From Bacillota bacterium (lineage in GTDB: Bacteria > Bacillota > Clostridia > Lachnospirales > Anaerotignaceae), in assembly GCA_030526765.1 (NCBI GenBank), contig JAUNCB010000008.1:1-13648 (forward strand): a DNA stretch of 13,648 nt, written 5' to 3'. Under the pieces are notes generated by a model. That model was given only the letters and a program-made list of their open reading frames with translations. It searched no databases and was not told where the DNA came from. This document shows, piece after piece, positions 7,402 through 13,648 of the stretch (positions are counted from its first letter, which is position 1; the number at the start of each line of letters is the position of its first letter). A program made the position numbers and the translations under genes.

Positions 7402-8046
7402 TTACTTCTTATTGTTTTTTACAGGAAGTACTTCGCCTTTGTAGATCCAAACTTTTACGCCCAGTTTGCCGTATGTTGTATCTGCTTCAGCAAAGCCATA
7501 GTCGATGTCTGCACGCAGTGTCTGCAGGGGGATTGTACCTTCGTGATAGCTTTCGCCACGAGCGATATCAGCGCCGCCCAGACGACCGCTTACCATTGTT
7601 TTGATACCCTTAGCACCGAATTTCATTGTTCTGCCCATAGCCTGTTTCATCGCACGACGGAATGTCACACGGTTTTCCAGCTGCAGAGCGATGTTTTCAG
7701 CTACCAGCTGAGCATCCAGTTCAGGTCTCTTGATTTCTTCGATGTTAACAGCTACTTTGTGTGCTGTCATTTTCTGCAGTTCAGCTTTCAGTTCTTCGAT
7801 AGCTGCACCGTTTTTACCGATAACGATACCGGGTTTTGCTGTATGAACAGAAACTTTCACTCTGCCAGCTGTTCTTTCGATTGCGATCTTGGAAACGCCT
7901 GCAGCGTACAGTTTCTTTTTGATGAATTTTCTGATTTTAACGTCTTCTACCAGGTTATCAGCAAAGTCTTTTTCTGCATACCATTTTGCATCCCAATCTT
8001 TGATGATACCTACTCTTAAACCGTGGGGGTTAACTTTCTGTCCCAT
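7402..8046 (-). CDS. rpsC: 30S ribosomal protein S3
   Basis: S3 (uS3) forms the mRNA entry site with S4 and S5. The 214-residue product starts [20 protein letters not shown] and has a type II KH domain with the GKNG loop at residues 77-80 ([15 protein letters not shown]). The C-terminal domain has [20 protein letters not shown] and [27 protein letters not shown]. The ATG lies 7 nt after AGGAGG. Confidence 0.98.
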   Translation of the reverse strand: MGQKVNPHGLRVGIIKDWDAKWYAEKDFADNLVEDVKIRKFIKKKLYAAGVSKIAIERTAGRVKVSVHTAKPGIVIGKNGAAIEELKAELQKMTAHKVAVNIEEIKRPELDAQLVAENIALQLENRVTFRRAMKQAMGRTMKFGAKGIKTMVSGRLGGADIARGESYHEGTIPLQTLRADIDYGFAEADTTYGKLGVKVWIYKGEVLPVKNNKK

Positions 8047-8060
8047 TTCAGTACCTCCTA

Positions 8061-8450
8061 TTATCTTTCATTCAGAATGATGGAAATATGGCAGCTTCTT
8101 TTCAGGATGCGATATGCTCTGCCCTGTGCTCTAGGACGAATTCTCTTCATTGTAGGGCCCTGATCAGCACTTACTTCTTCCACGTACAGTTTGCTTACGT
8201 CCATACCCAGATTGTTTTCTGCGTTAGCTACAGCGGATTTCAGCACCTTACCGATGATTTCTGCTGCCAGTCTGGGGCTATAGTTCAACATAGCTGCTGC
8301 TGTTACAACGTCTTTACCCTTGATCTGATCCAGAACGATTTTAGCCTTGGGAGCAGGGATACCTACGTATTTAGCAGAAGCATGAGGTCTTTTTTCCTGT
8401 GTTGCAATGTTTCTTTCTTTTTTAATTTGGCTTCTATGACCTTTTGCCAT
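8061..8450 (-). CDS. rplV: 50S ribosomal protein L22, N-terminally extended
   Basis: L22 (uL22) lines the nascent-peptide tunnel at its constriction. The 129-residue product is longer than the common 110-115 because of a basic N-terminal stretch ([14 protein letters not shown] and following) before the core [21 protein letters not shown] at about residue 28. The extended hairpin that reaches into the tunnel is at about residues 90-115 ([22 protein letters not shown]). Such an extension is, to my knowledge, typical of Lachnospiraceae-like Clostridia. The ATG follows AGGAGG by 8 nt. Confidence 0.97.
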   Translation of the reverse strand: MAKGHRSQIKKERNIATQEKRPHASAKYVGIPAPKAKIVLDQIKGKDVVTAAAMLNYSPRLAAEIIGKVLKSAVANAENNLGMDVSKLYVEEVSADQGPTMKRIRPRAQGRAYRILKRSCHISIILNER

Positions 8451-8480
8451 GAACGAAACCTCCTTTCGTTATCGGATAAA

Positions 8481-8765
8481 TTAGCGAACTCTAGATTTCT
8501 TTTCTGCGTCTTTGCCGTGACCTCTGTAAGATCTTGTCAGTGCAAATTCGCCCAGTTTGTGGCCTACCATGTCTTCTGTGATATATACAGGCACGTGTTT
8601 TCTGCCGTCATAAACTGCGATTGTGTGACCGATCATATCGGGGTAAATTGTAGAACGACGAGACCATGTTTTGATTACGTTCTTTTCGCCTGCTGCGTTC
8701 ATAGCATCGATCTTCTTCAGCAGATGATCGTCAGCGAAAGGTCCTTTTTTCAAAGATCTGCTCAT
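8481..8765 (-). CDS. rpsS: 30S ribosomal protein S19
   Basis: S19 (uS19) is a head protein that contacts S13 and tRNA. The 94-residue product is standard: [19 protein letters not shown], then [45 protein letters not shown], which includes the family signature. The ATG is preceded by an AGGAGG-type site. A 61-nt spacer with a small hairpin separates it from rplB. Confidence 0.98.
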   Translation of the reverse strand: MSRSLKKGPFADDHLLKKIDAMNAAGEKNVIKTWSRRSTIYPDMIGHTIAVYDGRKHVPVYITEDMVGHKLGEFALTRSYRGHGKDAEKKSRVR

Positions 8766-8793
8766 TGATTTGTCCTCCTTGTGTCTTCTATCC

Positions 8794-8815
8794 GTGCCTA
8801 AGCAGCCTCAGGCAC
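8794..8815. other. hairpin in the rplB-rpsS spacer
   Basis: Six paired bases, GTGCCT (8794-8799) with AGGCAC (8810-8815), enclose a 10-nt loop just after the rplB stop. On the minus strand no U-tract follows, and rpsS must be read through, so it is not a terminator. A processing or mRNA-stability role is possible. Confidence 0.4.
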
Positions 8816-8826
8816 ATTCCAATCTA

Positions 8827-9657
8827 TTAGCCGTTTCTGCGGCGAACGATGTATTTGTTGGAAGCTTTGTGTTTGTTTCTTGTCTTGTAGCCCAGTGCAG
8901 GTTTGCCCCAAGGTGTCATAGGTGCGGGACGACCGATAGGTGCTCTACCTTCACCACCACCGTGAGGGTGATCGTTAGGGTTCATTACGGAACCTCTTAC
9001 TGTAGGTCTGATACCCATGTGACGTTTTCTACCAGCTTTACCGATGTGGATCAGTTCGTGATCTGTGTTACCGATCTGACCGATTGTTGCACGGCATTCG
9101 ATGGGCAGCAGTCTCATTTCGCCGGAAGGCAGTTTTACTGTAGCGTATTTGCCTTCTTTTGCCATCAGCTGACCTACGTTACCAGCGGAACGAACCAGCT
9201 GGCCGCCTTTGCCGGGCTTCATTTCGATATTGTGGATGGAAGCACCAACGGGGATTCTGCTCATGGGCAGTGTGTTACCCAGTTTAACTTCTGCTTCGGG
9301 ACCGTTCATCAGCTGATCGCCAACCTGCAGACCTGCGGGTGCCAGGATATAGGATTTCTGACCGTCAGCATAAACGATCAGAGCGATGTTTGCTGTTCTG
9401 TTGGGATCGTATTCGATCGCCTTTACTGTTGCGGGGATACCGTCTTTGTTACGTTTGAAGTCAACCAGTCTGTATTTGATCTTGCCGCCGCCGCCGTGGT
9501 GACGAACTGTGATCTTGCCCTGGTTATTTCTGCCGGAAGTTTTTCTCAGGTGTACTACCAGAGATTTTTCGGGCGTGGATTTTGTGATTTCATCGAATGC
9601 GGACACTGTCATGTGTCTTCTGGATGGTGTATAAGGTTTATATCTTTTAATTGCCAT
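8827..9657 (-). CDS. rplB: 50S ribosomal protein L2
   Basis: L2 (uL2) is needed for subunit association and peptidyl-transferase assembly. The 276-residue product begins [21 protein letters not shown] and ends with the conserved block [19 protein letters not shown] near residues 226-245. H230 in that block corresponds to the functionally important histidine of E. coli L2. The ATG at 9657 is preceded by AAGGAG about 12 nt away. Upstream lies an unusually wide 198-nt spacer filled by a repeat element, so coupling to rplW is unlikely. Confidence 0.98.
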   Translation of the reverse strand: MAIKRYKPYTPSRRHMTVSAFDEITKSTPEKSLVVHLRKTSGRNNQGKITVRHHGGGGKIKYRLVDFKRNKDGIPATVKAIEYDPNRTANIALIVYADGQKSYILAPAGLQVGDQLMNGPEAEVKLGNTLPMSRIPVGASIHNIEMKPGKGGQLVRSAGNVGQLMAKEGKYATVKLPSGEMRLLPIECRATIGQIGNTDHELIHIGKAGRKRHMGIRPTVRGSVMNPNDHPHGGGEGRAPIGRPAPMTPWGKPALGYKTRNKHKASNKYIVRRRNG

Positions 9658-9698
9658 CTCTTGTTTCCACTCCTTTCGGATTTATATCGTCTACACGT

Positions 9699-9840
9699 TA
9701 CCGTGTGTTTTGCAAGTTGTTGTTTCAGTCTGTCGCTCAAAAGTACGCTATTCGTAAACCGCTCTGCGCTTTACTCATACCGTTTTGCCGTCAAATGCCT
9801 GTTCCCTGCTGCAAGCAAGCTTGCACAGCGCCAGTCGCTT
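9699..9840. repeat. composite interspersed repeat, copy B (rplW-rplB spacer)
   Basis: This non-coding stretch repeats the order found in the secY-adk spacer: TACCGT (9699), TTCAG (9724), ATTCGTAA (9750-9757), a stem GTAAA/TTTAC with an inner CGC-TCT-GCG, TTACTCAT (9771-9778), CAAATGCCTG (9792-9801), a palindrome TGCAAGC-AA-GCTTGCA (9810-9825) and CAGTCGCTT (9832-9840). Orientation matches copy A. It lies inside the r-protein transcription unit and must be transcribed with it unless an internal promoter is used; none was seen. Confidence 0.65.
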
Positions 9841-9855
9841 TCCGGACTTTTTCGC

Positions 9856-10155
9856 TTACATACCCATGAAGATTTCGATATCTTTGCTGTCAGCTGTCAG
9901 TTTTACAACTGCTTTTTTGAATTTCTTTGTTTTGCCGAAGAACATACCTCTTCTCTTGGGTTTGCCATCGTAGTTCATTGTGTTTACGGAAGCTACTTTA
10001 GCGCCTTCGAACATTTTTTCAACAGCATCTTTGATCTGAGCTTTTGTTGCTTCAGGGTGTACGATGAAAGTATATTTCTTTTCATCCAGTACAGACATAC
10101 TGTTTTCTGTGATTACGGGTCTTTCGATTACATCGTAAAATTTCAGATCAGCCAT
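9856..10155 (-). CDS. rplW: 50S ribosomal protein L23
   Basis: L23 (uL23) sits at the tunnel exit and is the docking point for trigger factor and SRP. The 99-residue product starts [20 protein letters not shown], then [23 protein letters not shown], and the RNA-binding loop [25 protein letters not shown]. The start overlaps the rplD stop by one base (TAATG), with AGGAGGTG inside the last rplD codons, so the two are translationally coupled. Confidence 0.98.
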   Translation of the reverse strand: MADLKFYDVIERPVITENSMSVLDEKKYTFIVHPEATKAQIKDAVEKMFEGAKVASVNTMNYDGKPKRRGMFFGKTKKFKKAVVKLTADSKDIEIFMGM

Positions 10156-10775
10156 TATGCGTACACCTCCTGGATTTTTTCTACCGCTTCTTTTGTTACA
10201 ACCAGTGTGTTGTATTTCAGCAGATCGTAAACGTTGATTGTGTTTACGGAAGCTGTCTTAACTTCGGGAATGTTTCTAGCGGACAGGATAACGTTTTCGT
10301 TGGAACCGTCCATAACGATCAGTGCGTTGCCGCATTTGATGTTTTCCAGAACTTTTACCATTTCTTTTGTTTTTACTTCAGCCAGTGTCAGTTCGTCCAG
10401 AACGATGATTTTGCCTTCAGCAACCTTTGTGGACAGTGCGGACTGCAGTGCCAGTCTTTTCACTTTCTTGTTCAGTTTGAAGGAGTAATCTCTGGGCTTG
10501 GGAGCGAATACTACGCCACCGCCAACCCACTGAGGAGATCTGATGGAGCCCTGTCTTGCTCTGCCTGTACCTTTCTGTCTGTAAGGTTTTCTACCACCGC
10601 CACGAACTTCAGCGCGTGTTTTTGTGCTCTGTGTGCCCTGTCTCTGGTTTGCCAGGTAGTTAACTACTGCCAGGTGCATCACATGTTCATTTGCTTCAAT
10701 ACCGAAAATAGCGTCGTTCAGCTCAATTGTGCCTACCTGAGCGCCTGTCATATTTAATACTGCAACATTTGCCAT
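10155..10775 (-). CDS. rplD: 50S ribosomal protein L4
   Basis: L4 (uL4) lines the exit tunnel; in E. coli it also represses its own S10 operon through the leader. The 206-residue product has the globular N-terminus [19 protein letters not shown] and the long tunnel loop at about residues 50-95 ([20 protein letters not shown] and WVGGG). The C-terminal domain follows with [20 protein letters not shown]. The ATG has an AAAGGAGG site. It lies 27 nt downstream of rplC and overlaps rplW. Confidence 0.98.
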   Translation of the reverse strand: MANVAVLNMTGAQVGTIELNDAIFGIEANEHVMHLAVVNYLANQRQGTQSTKTRAEVRGGGRKPYRQKGTGRARQGSIRSPQWVGGGVVFAPKPRDYSFKLNKKVKRLALQSALSTKVAEGKIIVLDELTLAEVKTKEMVKVLENIKCGNALIVMDGSNENVILSARNIPEVKTASVNTINVYDLLKYNTLVVTKEAVEKIQEVYA

Positions 10776-10802
10776 GTTAGTTTCCTCCTTTCGTAAAGTT
10801 TA

Positions 10803-11432
10803 TCAAGCCTTTACGCTGTCTTTGATTACCAGAATGGAACCCTTTGTGCCGGGAACTGCGCCCTTGATCAGCAGCAGGTTCTTTTCTGCATCTGCGCGTA
10901 CAATTTCAAGATTCTGGATTGTTACATTGCTTGCACCCATGTGGCCGGGCATTCTTTTGCCTTTTTTAACACGGCTGGGGAATGCGGAAGAACCCATGGA
11001 ACCTACTACTCTGTGAGATTTGGAACCGTGACCCATAGGCCCTCTGGAAGCATTGTATCTCTTGATTGTACTCTGGAAACCTTTACCTTTGGAAACGCCG
11101 CTAGCGTCTACTTTATCGCCTGCTGCGAATACATCAGCTTTGATTTCAGCGCCTACTTCGTATGCGCTTACATCTTCCAGTCTGAATTCTTTCACATATT
11201 TTTTAGCAGCTACGCCTGCTTTTGTGAAATGACCTTTCAGAGCTTTTGTTGTTTTCTTTTCTTTAGCTTCAGCAAAACCAACCTGGATTGCTTCGTAGCC
11301 ATCGTTTTCCAGTGTTTTTTTCTGAACAACTACGCAGGGGCCTGCTTCCAGAACTGTTACAGGTACCAGCGCACCGTTTTCAGTGAAAACCTGTGTCATA
11401 CCGATTTTCTTAGCGATGATCGCCTTTTTCAT
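10803..11432 (-). CDS. rplC: 50S ribosomal protein L3
   Basis: L3 (uL3) is one of the two proteins that nucleate large-subunit assembly. The 209-residue product starts [20 protein letters not shown] and has [16 protein letters not shown]. The extended loop near the peptidyl-transferase centre follows at about residues 118-165 ([20 protein letters not shown], then [23 protein letters not shown]). The ATG follows AGGAGG by 9 nt. The 200-nt spacer before it is wide for this gene pair and contains no recognised element. Confidence 0.98.
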   Translation of the reverse strand: MKKAIIAKKIGMTQVFTENGALVPVTVLEAGPCVVVQKKTLENDGYEAIQVGFAEAKEKKTTKALKGHFTKAGVAAKKYVKEFRLEDVSAYEVGAEIKADVFAAGDKVDASGVSKGKGFQSTIKRYNASRGPMGHGSKSHRVVGSMGSSAFPSRVKKGKRMPGHMGASNVTIQNLEIVRADAEKNLLLIKGAVPGTKGSILVIKDSVKA

Positions 11433-11632
11433 TTCGTTGCACCTCCTAATTTTCTACAGCGGATTGCCGTCATGCTTTTCAGCACTTCAGTAATCATTCT
11501 AGTCATATAAGAGTTGTAACTTTCATTTCTGTGTTACGTATCTATCTTATATAAACCAGTTTTTTGGATGTTTTTCTTTGTGTTTTTAAAGTTCAGAATA
11601 ATCTTCGGTCCGTTGCTGTTTTACCGGTTTGA
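11433..11632. other. wide rpsJ-rplC spacer, no gene found
   Basis: These 200 nt are A/T-rich and hold only the rplC ribosome binding site (AGGAGG, 9 nt before its ATG). I looked for a secondary promoter and found TATA-like hexamers without a matching -35 at 16-18 nt. The composite repeat seen in the other wide spacers is not evident here. Confidence 0.6.
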
Positions 11633-11947
11633 TTATTTCATTACTTTCAGTGTAATGTCTACGCCTGCGGGCAGATCCAGACGGCTCAGTGCGTCTGCTG
11701 TCTTGGGTGTAGGGCTCAGAATGTCGATCAGTCTCTTGTGTGTTCTCATTTCGAACTGTTCACGAGAGTCTTTGTATTTATGCACCGCTCTGATGATTGT
11801 TACAACTTCCTTCTTTGTGGGAAGAGGGATGGGTCCACTGATCTGTGCACCTGTTTTCTTTGCTGTTTCAATGATCTGCGCTGCAGACTGGTCGATCAAT
11901 TTGTGATCGTAAGCTTTGAGACTGATTCTGATTTTGGGATTAGCCAT
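11633..11947 (-). CDS. rpsJ: 30S ribosomal protein S10 (NusE)
   Basis: S10 (uS10) is a 30S head protein and, as NusE, links RNA polymerase to NusB, NusG and the leading ribosome. The 104-residue product starts [20 protein letters not shown], then [50 protein letters not shown], the conserved loop and signature, and ends VDITLKVMK. The ATG is 11 nt after AGGAGG. It is the first gene after the promoter at 12232-12204 and a structured leader of roughly 250 nt, so it should be the head of the r-protein transcript. Confidence 0.98.
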   Translation of the reverse strand: MANPKIRISLKAYDHKLIDQSAAQIIETAKKTGAQISGPIPLPTKKEVVTIIRAVHKYKDSREQFEMRTHKRLIDILSPTPKTADALSRLDLPAGVDITLKVMK

Positions 11948-12198
11948 AAAAAAAGTCCCCTCCTTTTCGTACTATTTGACTTCAGCACGACAAGTGGTGA
12001 CTGCACACTCATCCGGGTGTATCCAGCAACGTCAGATACGCAAACTTATCCTTTCTCGATAAGTTAACCCAAAATATTCAGTACAGTGACCTTGTCGCCC
12101 GGTTTCTTGAACTGGACATCGCTCCTCGGAAAAACCCTTGAGCCCTTTATTCATCGGCTCGTGGCAACCTTCCGTATCAACACTCTATGTCACAACAC
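11948..12198 (-). promoter_or_regulatory. structured 5' leader of the S10 operon mRNA
   Basis: This transcribed, apparently non-coding leader runs from the predicted start site to rpsJ. Visible pairings on the minus strand are: GAGCC/GGCTC (12160-12156 with 12144-12140); a 6-bp helix GUUGCC/GGCGAC (12168-12163 with 12099-12094) closing the 5' domain; a perfect 8-bp stem AACTTATC/GATAAGTT with a 7-nt loop (12065-12058 with 12050-12043); and GTATC/GATAC (12039-12035 with 12023-12019). A leader of this size before S10 is expected to carry autoregulation by an r-protein (L4 in E. coli), but the ligand here is not known. There is no clear U-tract after a hairpin, so control by transcription termination is not obvious. 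Confidence 0.6.
12043..12065 (-). other. perfect 8-bp stem-loop inside the S10 leader
   Basis: An 8-bp stem with a 7-nt loop (GAGAAAG on the transcribed strand) is the strongest single hairpin of the leader. It is followed by TTGCG and not by a U-run, so it is not an intrinsic terminator. Confidence 0.6.
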
Positions 12199-12203
12199 TG
12201 ATG

Positions 12204-12232
12204 ATTATATAGGAAAAACACAGAGATTGCAA
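12204..12232 (-). promoter_or_regulatory. sigma-A promoter of the S10-spc operon
   Basis: The -35 box is TTGCAA (12232-12227), the spacer is exactly 17 nt, and the -10 box is a perfect TATAAT (12209-12204). A/T tracts (12262-12233, A-rich on the minus strand) directly upstream resemble an UP element. Transcription should start around 12199-12196, about 250 nt before rpsJ. It is the only near-consensus promoter I found in the window. Confidence 0.85.
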
Positions 12233-12297
12233 GTGTTTTTTTTAAATTTTTTCGTATTTTTCTTTGATTTCTGATAAAAAAAACAAAGCATTTCGCA

Positions 12298-12519
12298 TCA
12301 TTCTTTAAGCAATTTGCACAACGCTTTTTCTATTCCGTCCCCTTGCAAACCATTTTCTGCGGCTAACTCAAAACAAAATCCGCCATTTTCGTTCATTTGT
12401 CCGCGAATCACGCACAACACAATTCCATTATTTTGTTCCGATGTTGCCTCTTTCCGCTCTATGTATACAATATCTTGTTTTTTGCTTTCTCTTTCCCTCC
12501 ATTTATTGGCGGCTGCTTC
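12298..12519 (-). pseudogene. unrecognised open frame, possible decayed or small gene
   Basis: A minus-strand frame of 73 codons runs from just after a TAG (12522-12520) to TGA (12300-12298). Its composition looks like protein: E-A-A-A-N-K-W-R-E-R-E at the start, then QDIVYIERKEATSEQNNG, IVLCVIRGQMNENGGFCFEL and GDGIEKALCKLLKE. I do not recognise the family. No ATG lies before codon 42; GTG codons occur at 12420 and 12411 without a good ribosome binding site. A CAGGAG (12536-12531) sits in front of the TAG, so either the start has been lost or the true start is non-standard. It has no promoter of its own, being just after the etfA terminator. It could be the C-terminal remnant of a gene, or chance. 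Confidence 0.4.
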
Positions 12520-12546
12520 CTATAAATCTTCTCCTGATATAAAAAA

Positions 12547-12572
12547 CTCCCATCCCCATAAAGGGACGGGAG
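12547..12572 (-). terminator. intrinsic terminator of etfA
   Basis: A 10-bp stem (with one G-U pair on the transcribed strand) and a 6-nt loop are followed on the minus strand by TTTTTT (12546-12541). It lies about 41 nt past the etfA stop. A shorter T-run on the plus-strand side (12575-12579) means it could also stop transcription from the other direction. Confidence 0.9.
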
Positions 12573-12613
12573 CATTTTTATTTCAGGATCATTTTCTTCC
12601 TTAATAAAGAAGA

Positions 12614-13648
12614 TTAGCTGTTAGCTTTTGCTGCTTTGTATTTTCTGATTGCTTCAGCCAGTTTAGGCAGGATCACTTTCAGATCGCCAACGATACCCAG
12701 ATCGGATACTTCGAAGATGGGTGCGGATTCGTTTTTGTTGATAGCGATGATCAGTTCGGAGTTTTCCATACCTGCTACGTGCTGGATAGCACCGGAGATA
12801 CCGCAAGCCATGTACAGGTCAGGTCTTACTGTTTTACCTGTCTGACCAACCTGTCTGTCTTTTGCGATCCAGCCAGCGTCTACACATGCTCTGGAAGAAC
12901 CAACTTCAGCGCCCAGTGCATCAGCAACGTCTTTGATGATATCGAAGCCCTGAGGACCGCCAACACCACGGCCGCCGGAAACGATCAGTTTCGCTTCTGT
13001 CAGGTCAACGTGTGCATGTTCAGCTTTAACAACTTCCATGATTTCTACGTTCATGTCAGCGTCTGTGAAGTTAACGTCGAATTTGATCAGTTCGCCTGTT
13101 CTAGCTTCGTCTTTAGCGATCATTTTCATAACGCCGGGACGTACTGTAGCCATCTGAGGTCTTGTTCTGGGGCACATCAGTGTAGCCATGATGTTACCGC
13201 CGAATGCAGGACGTGTCATCAGCAGAGCTCTTTCGGGTTCGGGGTTGCCCATTTCAGCTTCTTTAGCGAATTCAGCTTCTGTTTTAGCCATTCTCAGACC
13301 TGTTGTATCTGCAACCAGACCTGTTTTAACACGAGAAGCTACTCTGGGAGCAACGTCACGGCCGATGGAAGAAGCACCGAACAGCATGATTTCGGGATCA
13401 TATGCTTTGATAACTTCTGTTACAGCTTTTGTGTAGGGTTCTGTTACATAGTTTTCCAGCATGGGGTGGTCAACCAGGATAACCTTGTCTGCACCATAGT
13501 GGAAGATTTTTGCAACTTCGCCTTCCATGTTGTGACCCAGCAGCACTGCTACTACGTCATCTTTCAGATCTTCTTTCAGTCTTGTAGCTTCACCAACAAG
13601 TTCCAGACCTACGTTCTGAACCTTGCCGTATCTCTGTTCCATTACTAC
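12614..13648 (-). CDS. etfA: electron transfer flavoprotein alpha subunit, 5' end outside window
   Basis: EtfA pairs with EtfB and passes electrons between acyl-CoA dehydrogenase-type enzymes and other carriers, in the cytoplasm. Counting from the Met at 13642, the C-terminal FAD domain shows SRACVDAGW (about 250-258), QVGQTGK (264-270), the SGAIQH loop (283-288), NKNESAPIF (302-310) and GDL (319-321). The N-terminal half resembles the EtfA nucleotide-binding fold. The Met at 13642 is not the start: two in-frame GTA codons precede it up to the window edge, no ribosome binding site is possible, and family members have about ten further residues (a V-x-V-F-A-E-Q-R-like block) just there. Whether this is the electron-bifurcating type, or carries an N-terminal ferredoxin domain, cannot be seen. 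It ends in its own terminator, so it is a separate unit from the r-protein operon. Confidence 0.95.
   Translation of the reverse strand, partial: VVMEQRYGKVQNVGLELVGEATRLKEDLKDDVVAVLLGHNMEGEVAKIFHYGADKVILVDHPMLENYVTEPYTKAVTEVIKAYDPEIMLFGASSIGRDVAPRVASRVKTGLVADTTGLRMAKTEAEFAKEAEMGNPEPERALLMTRPAFGGNIMATLMCPRTRPQMATVRPGVMKMIAKDEARTGELIKFDVNFTDADMNVEIMEVVKAEHAHVDLTEAKLIVSGGRGVGGPQGFDIIKDVADALGAEVGSSRACVDAGWIAKDRQVGQTGKTVRPDLYMACGISGAIQHVAGMENSELIIAINKNESAPIFEVSDLGIVGDLKVILPKLAEAIRKYKAAKANS

Noticed and set aside
8770-10230. A 486-codon plus-strand open frame opposite rplB, the rplW-rplB spacer and rplW
   Set aside because: Same explanation: a shadow of biased minus-strand codons. That it crosses the repeat-filled spacer is curious, but the product has no protein-like pattern and no ribosome binding site.
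11490-11590. A secondary promoter before rplC (TATAAG and TAGAAT hexamers)
   Set aside because: No acceptable -35 box at 16-18 nt for either hexamer; the region is simply A/T-rich.
12064-12130. A short leader peptide in the S10 leader (frame D-V-Q-F-K-K-P-G-D-K-V-T-V-L, ending in TAA)
   Set aside because: No start codon with a ribosome binding site in this frame, and the same bases take part in leader helices. More likely structured RNA.
12276-12283. A terminator after the unrecognised frame (T8 on the minus strand)
   Set aside because: The T-tract is clear, but the stem before it has only about four pairs plus a mismatch; too weak to call.
12314-12604. A 96-codon plus-strand frame in the etfA-rpsJ gap
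   Set aside because: It is opposite the minus-strand frame at 12298-12519 and crosses the etfA terminator; no ribosome binding site and no recognisable pattern.

Overview
This window is a bacterial core-genome segment: the S10-spc ribosomal protein gene cluster, read entirely on the minus strand (right to left), with the end of an electron-transfer flavoprotein gene upstream. The order rpsJ-rplC-rplD-rplW-rplB-rpsS-rplV-rpsC-rplP-rpmC-rpsQ-rplN-rplX-rplE-rpsN-rpsH-rplF-rplR-rpsE-rpmD-rplO-secY-adk is the classical one and no r-protein gene is missing. A four-cysteine (zinc) S14, a zinc-type adenylate kinase, near-perfect AGGAGG ribosome binding sites and an L22 with a [14 protein letters not shown] N-terminal extension point to an anaerobic member of the Clostridia. 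A Lachnospirales/Anaerotignum-like organism is my best guess, but it is inference only.

Layout, in transcription order. At 13648-12614 is the 3' part of etfA, whose start lies outside the window. It is followed by an intrinsic terminator (12547-12572). At 12519-12298 is an unexplained open frame with protein-like composition but no good start. At 12232-12204 is a near-consensus sigma-A promoter with an A/T-rich upstream tract. It drives a roughly 250-nt structured leader (12198-11948) and then the 22 ribosomal protein genes and secY (11947-1075). The secY-adk gap (672-1074) holds a 10-bp hairpin next to secY and a block of repeats. adk (671-42) follows, then possibly the first codons of another gene at the edge.

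The genes mostly lie 10-30 nt apart with strong Shine-Dalgarno sites, and several are translationally coupled (rplD/rplW TAATG, rplP/rpmC GTGA, rplO/secY abutting). Five genes appear to start at GTG or TTG: rplX, rpsQ and rpmC at GTG, rpsE and secY at TTG.

The least ordinary content lies between genes. Two unusually wide spacers inside the cluster (rplW-rplB and secY-adk) carry diverged copies of the same roughly 130-140-bp element. Short conserved blocks in the same order flank hairpins whose stems differ between copies but stay base-paired. This looks like an interspersed intergenic repeat family inside an essential transcription unit. I found no defence system, mobile-element protein, CRISPR array, tRNA or rRNA.
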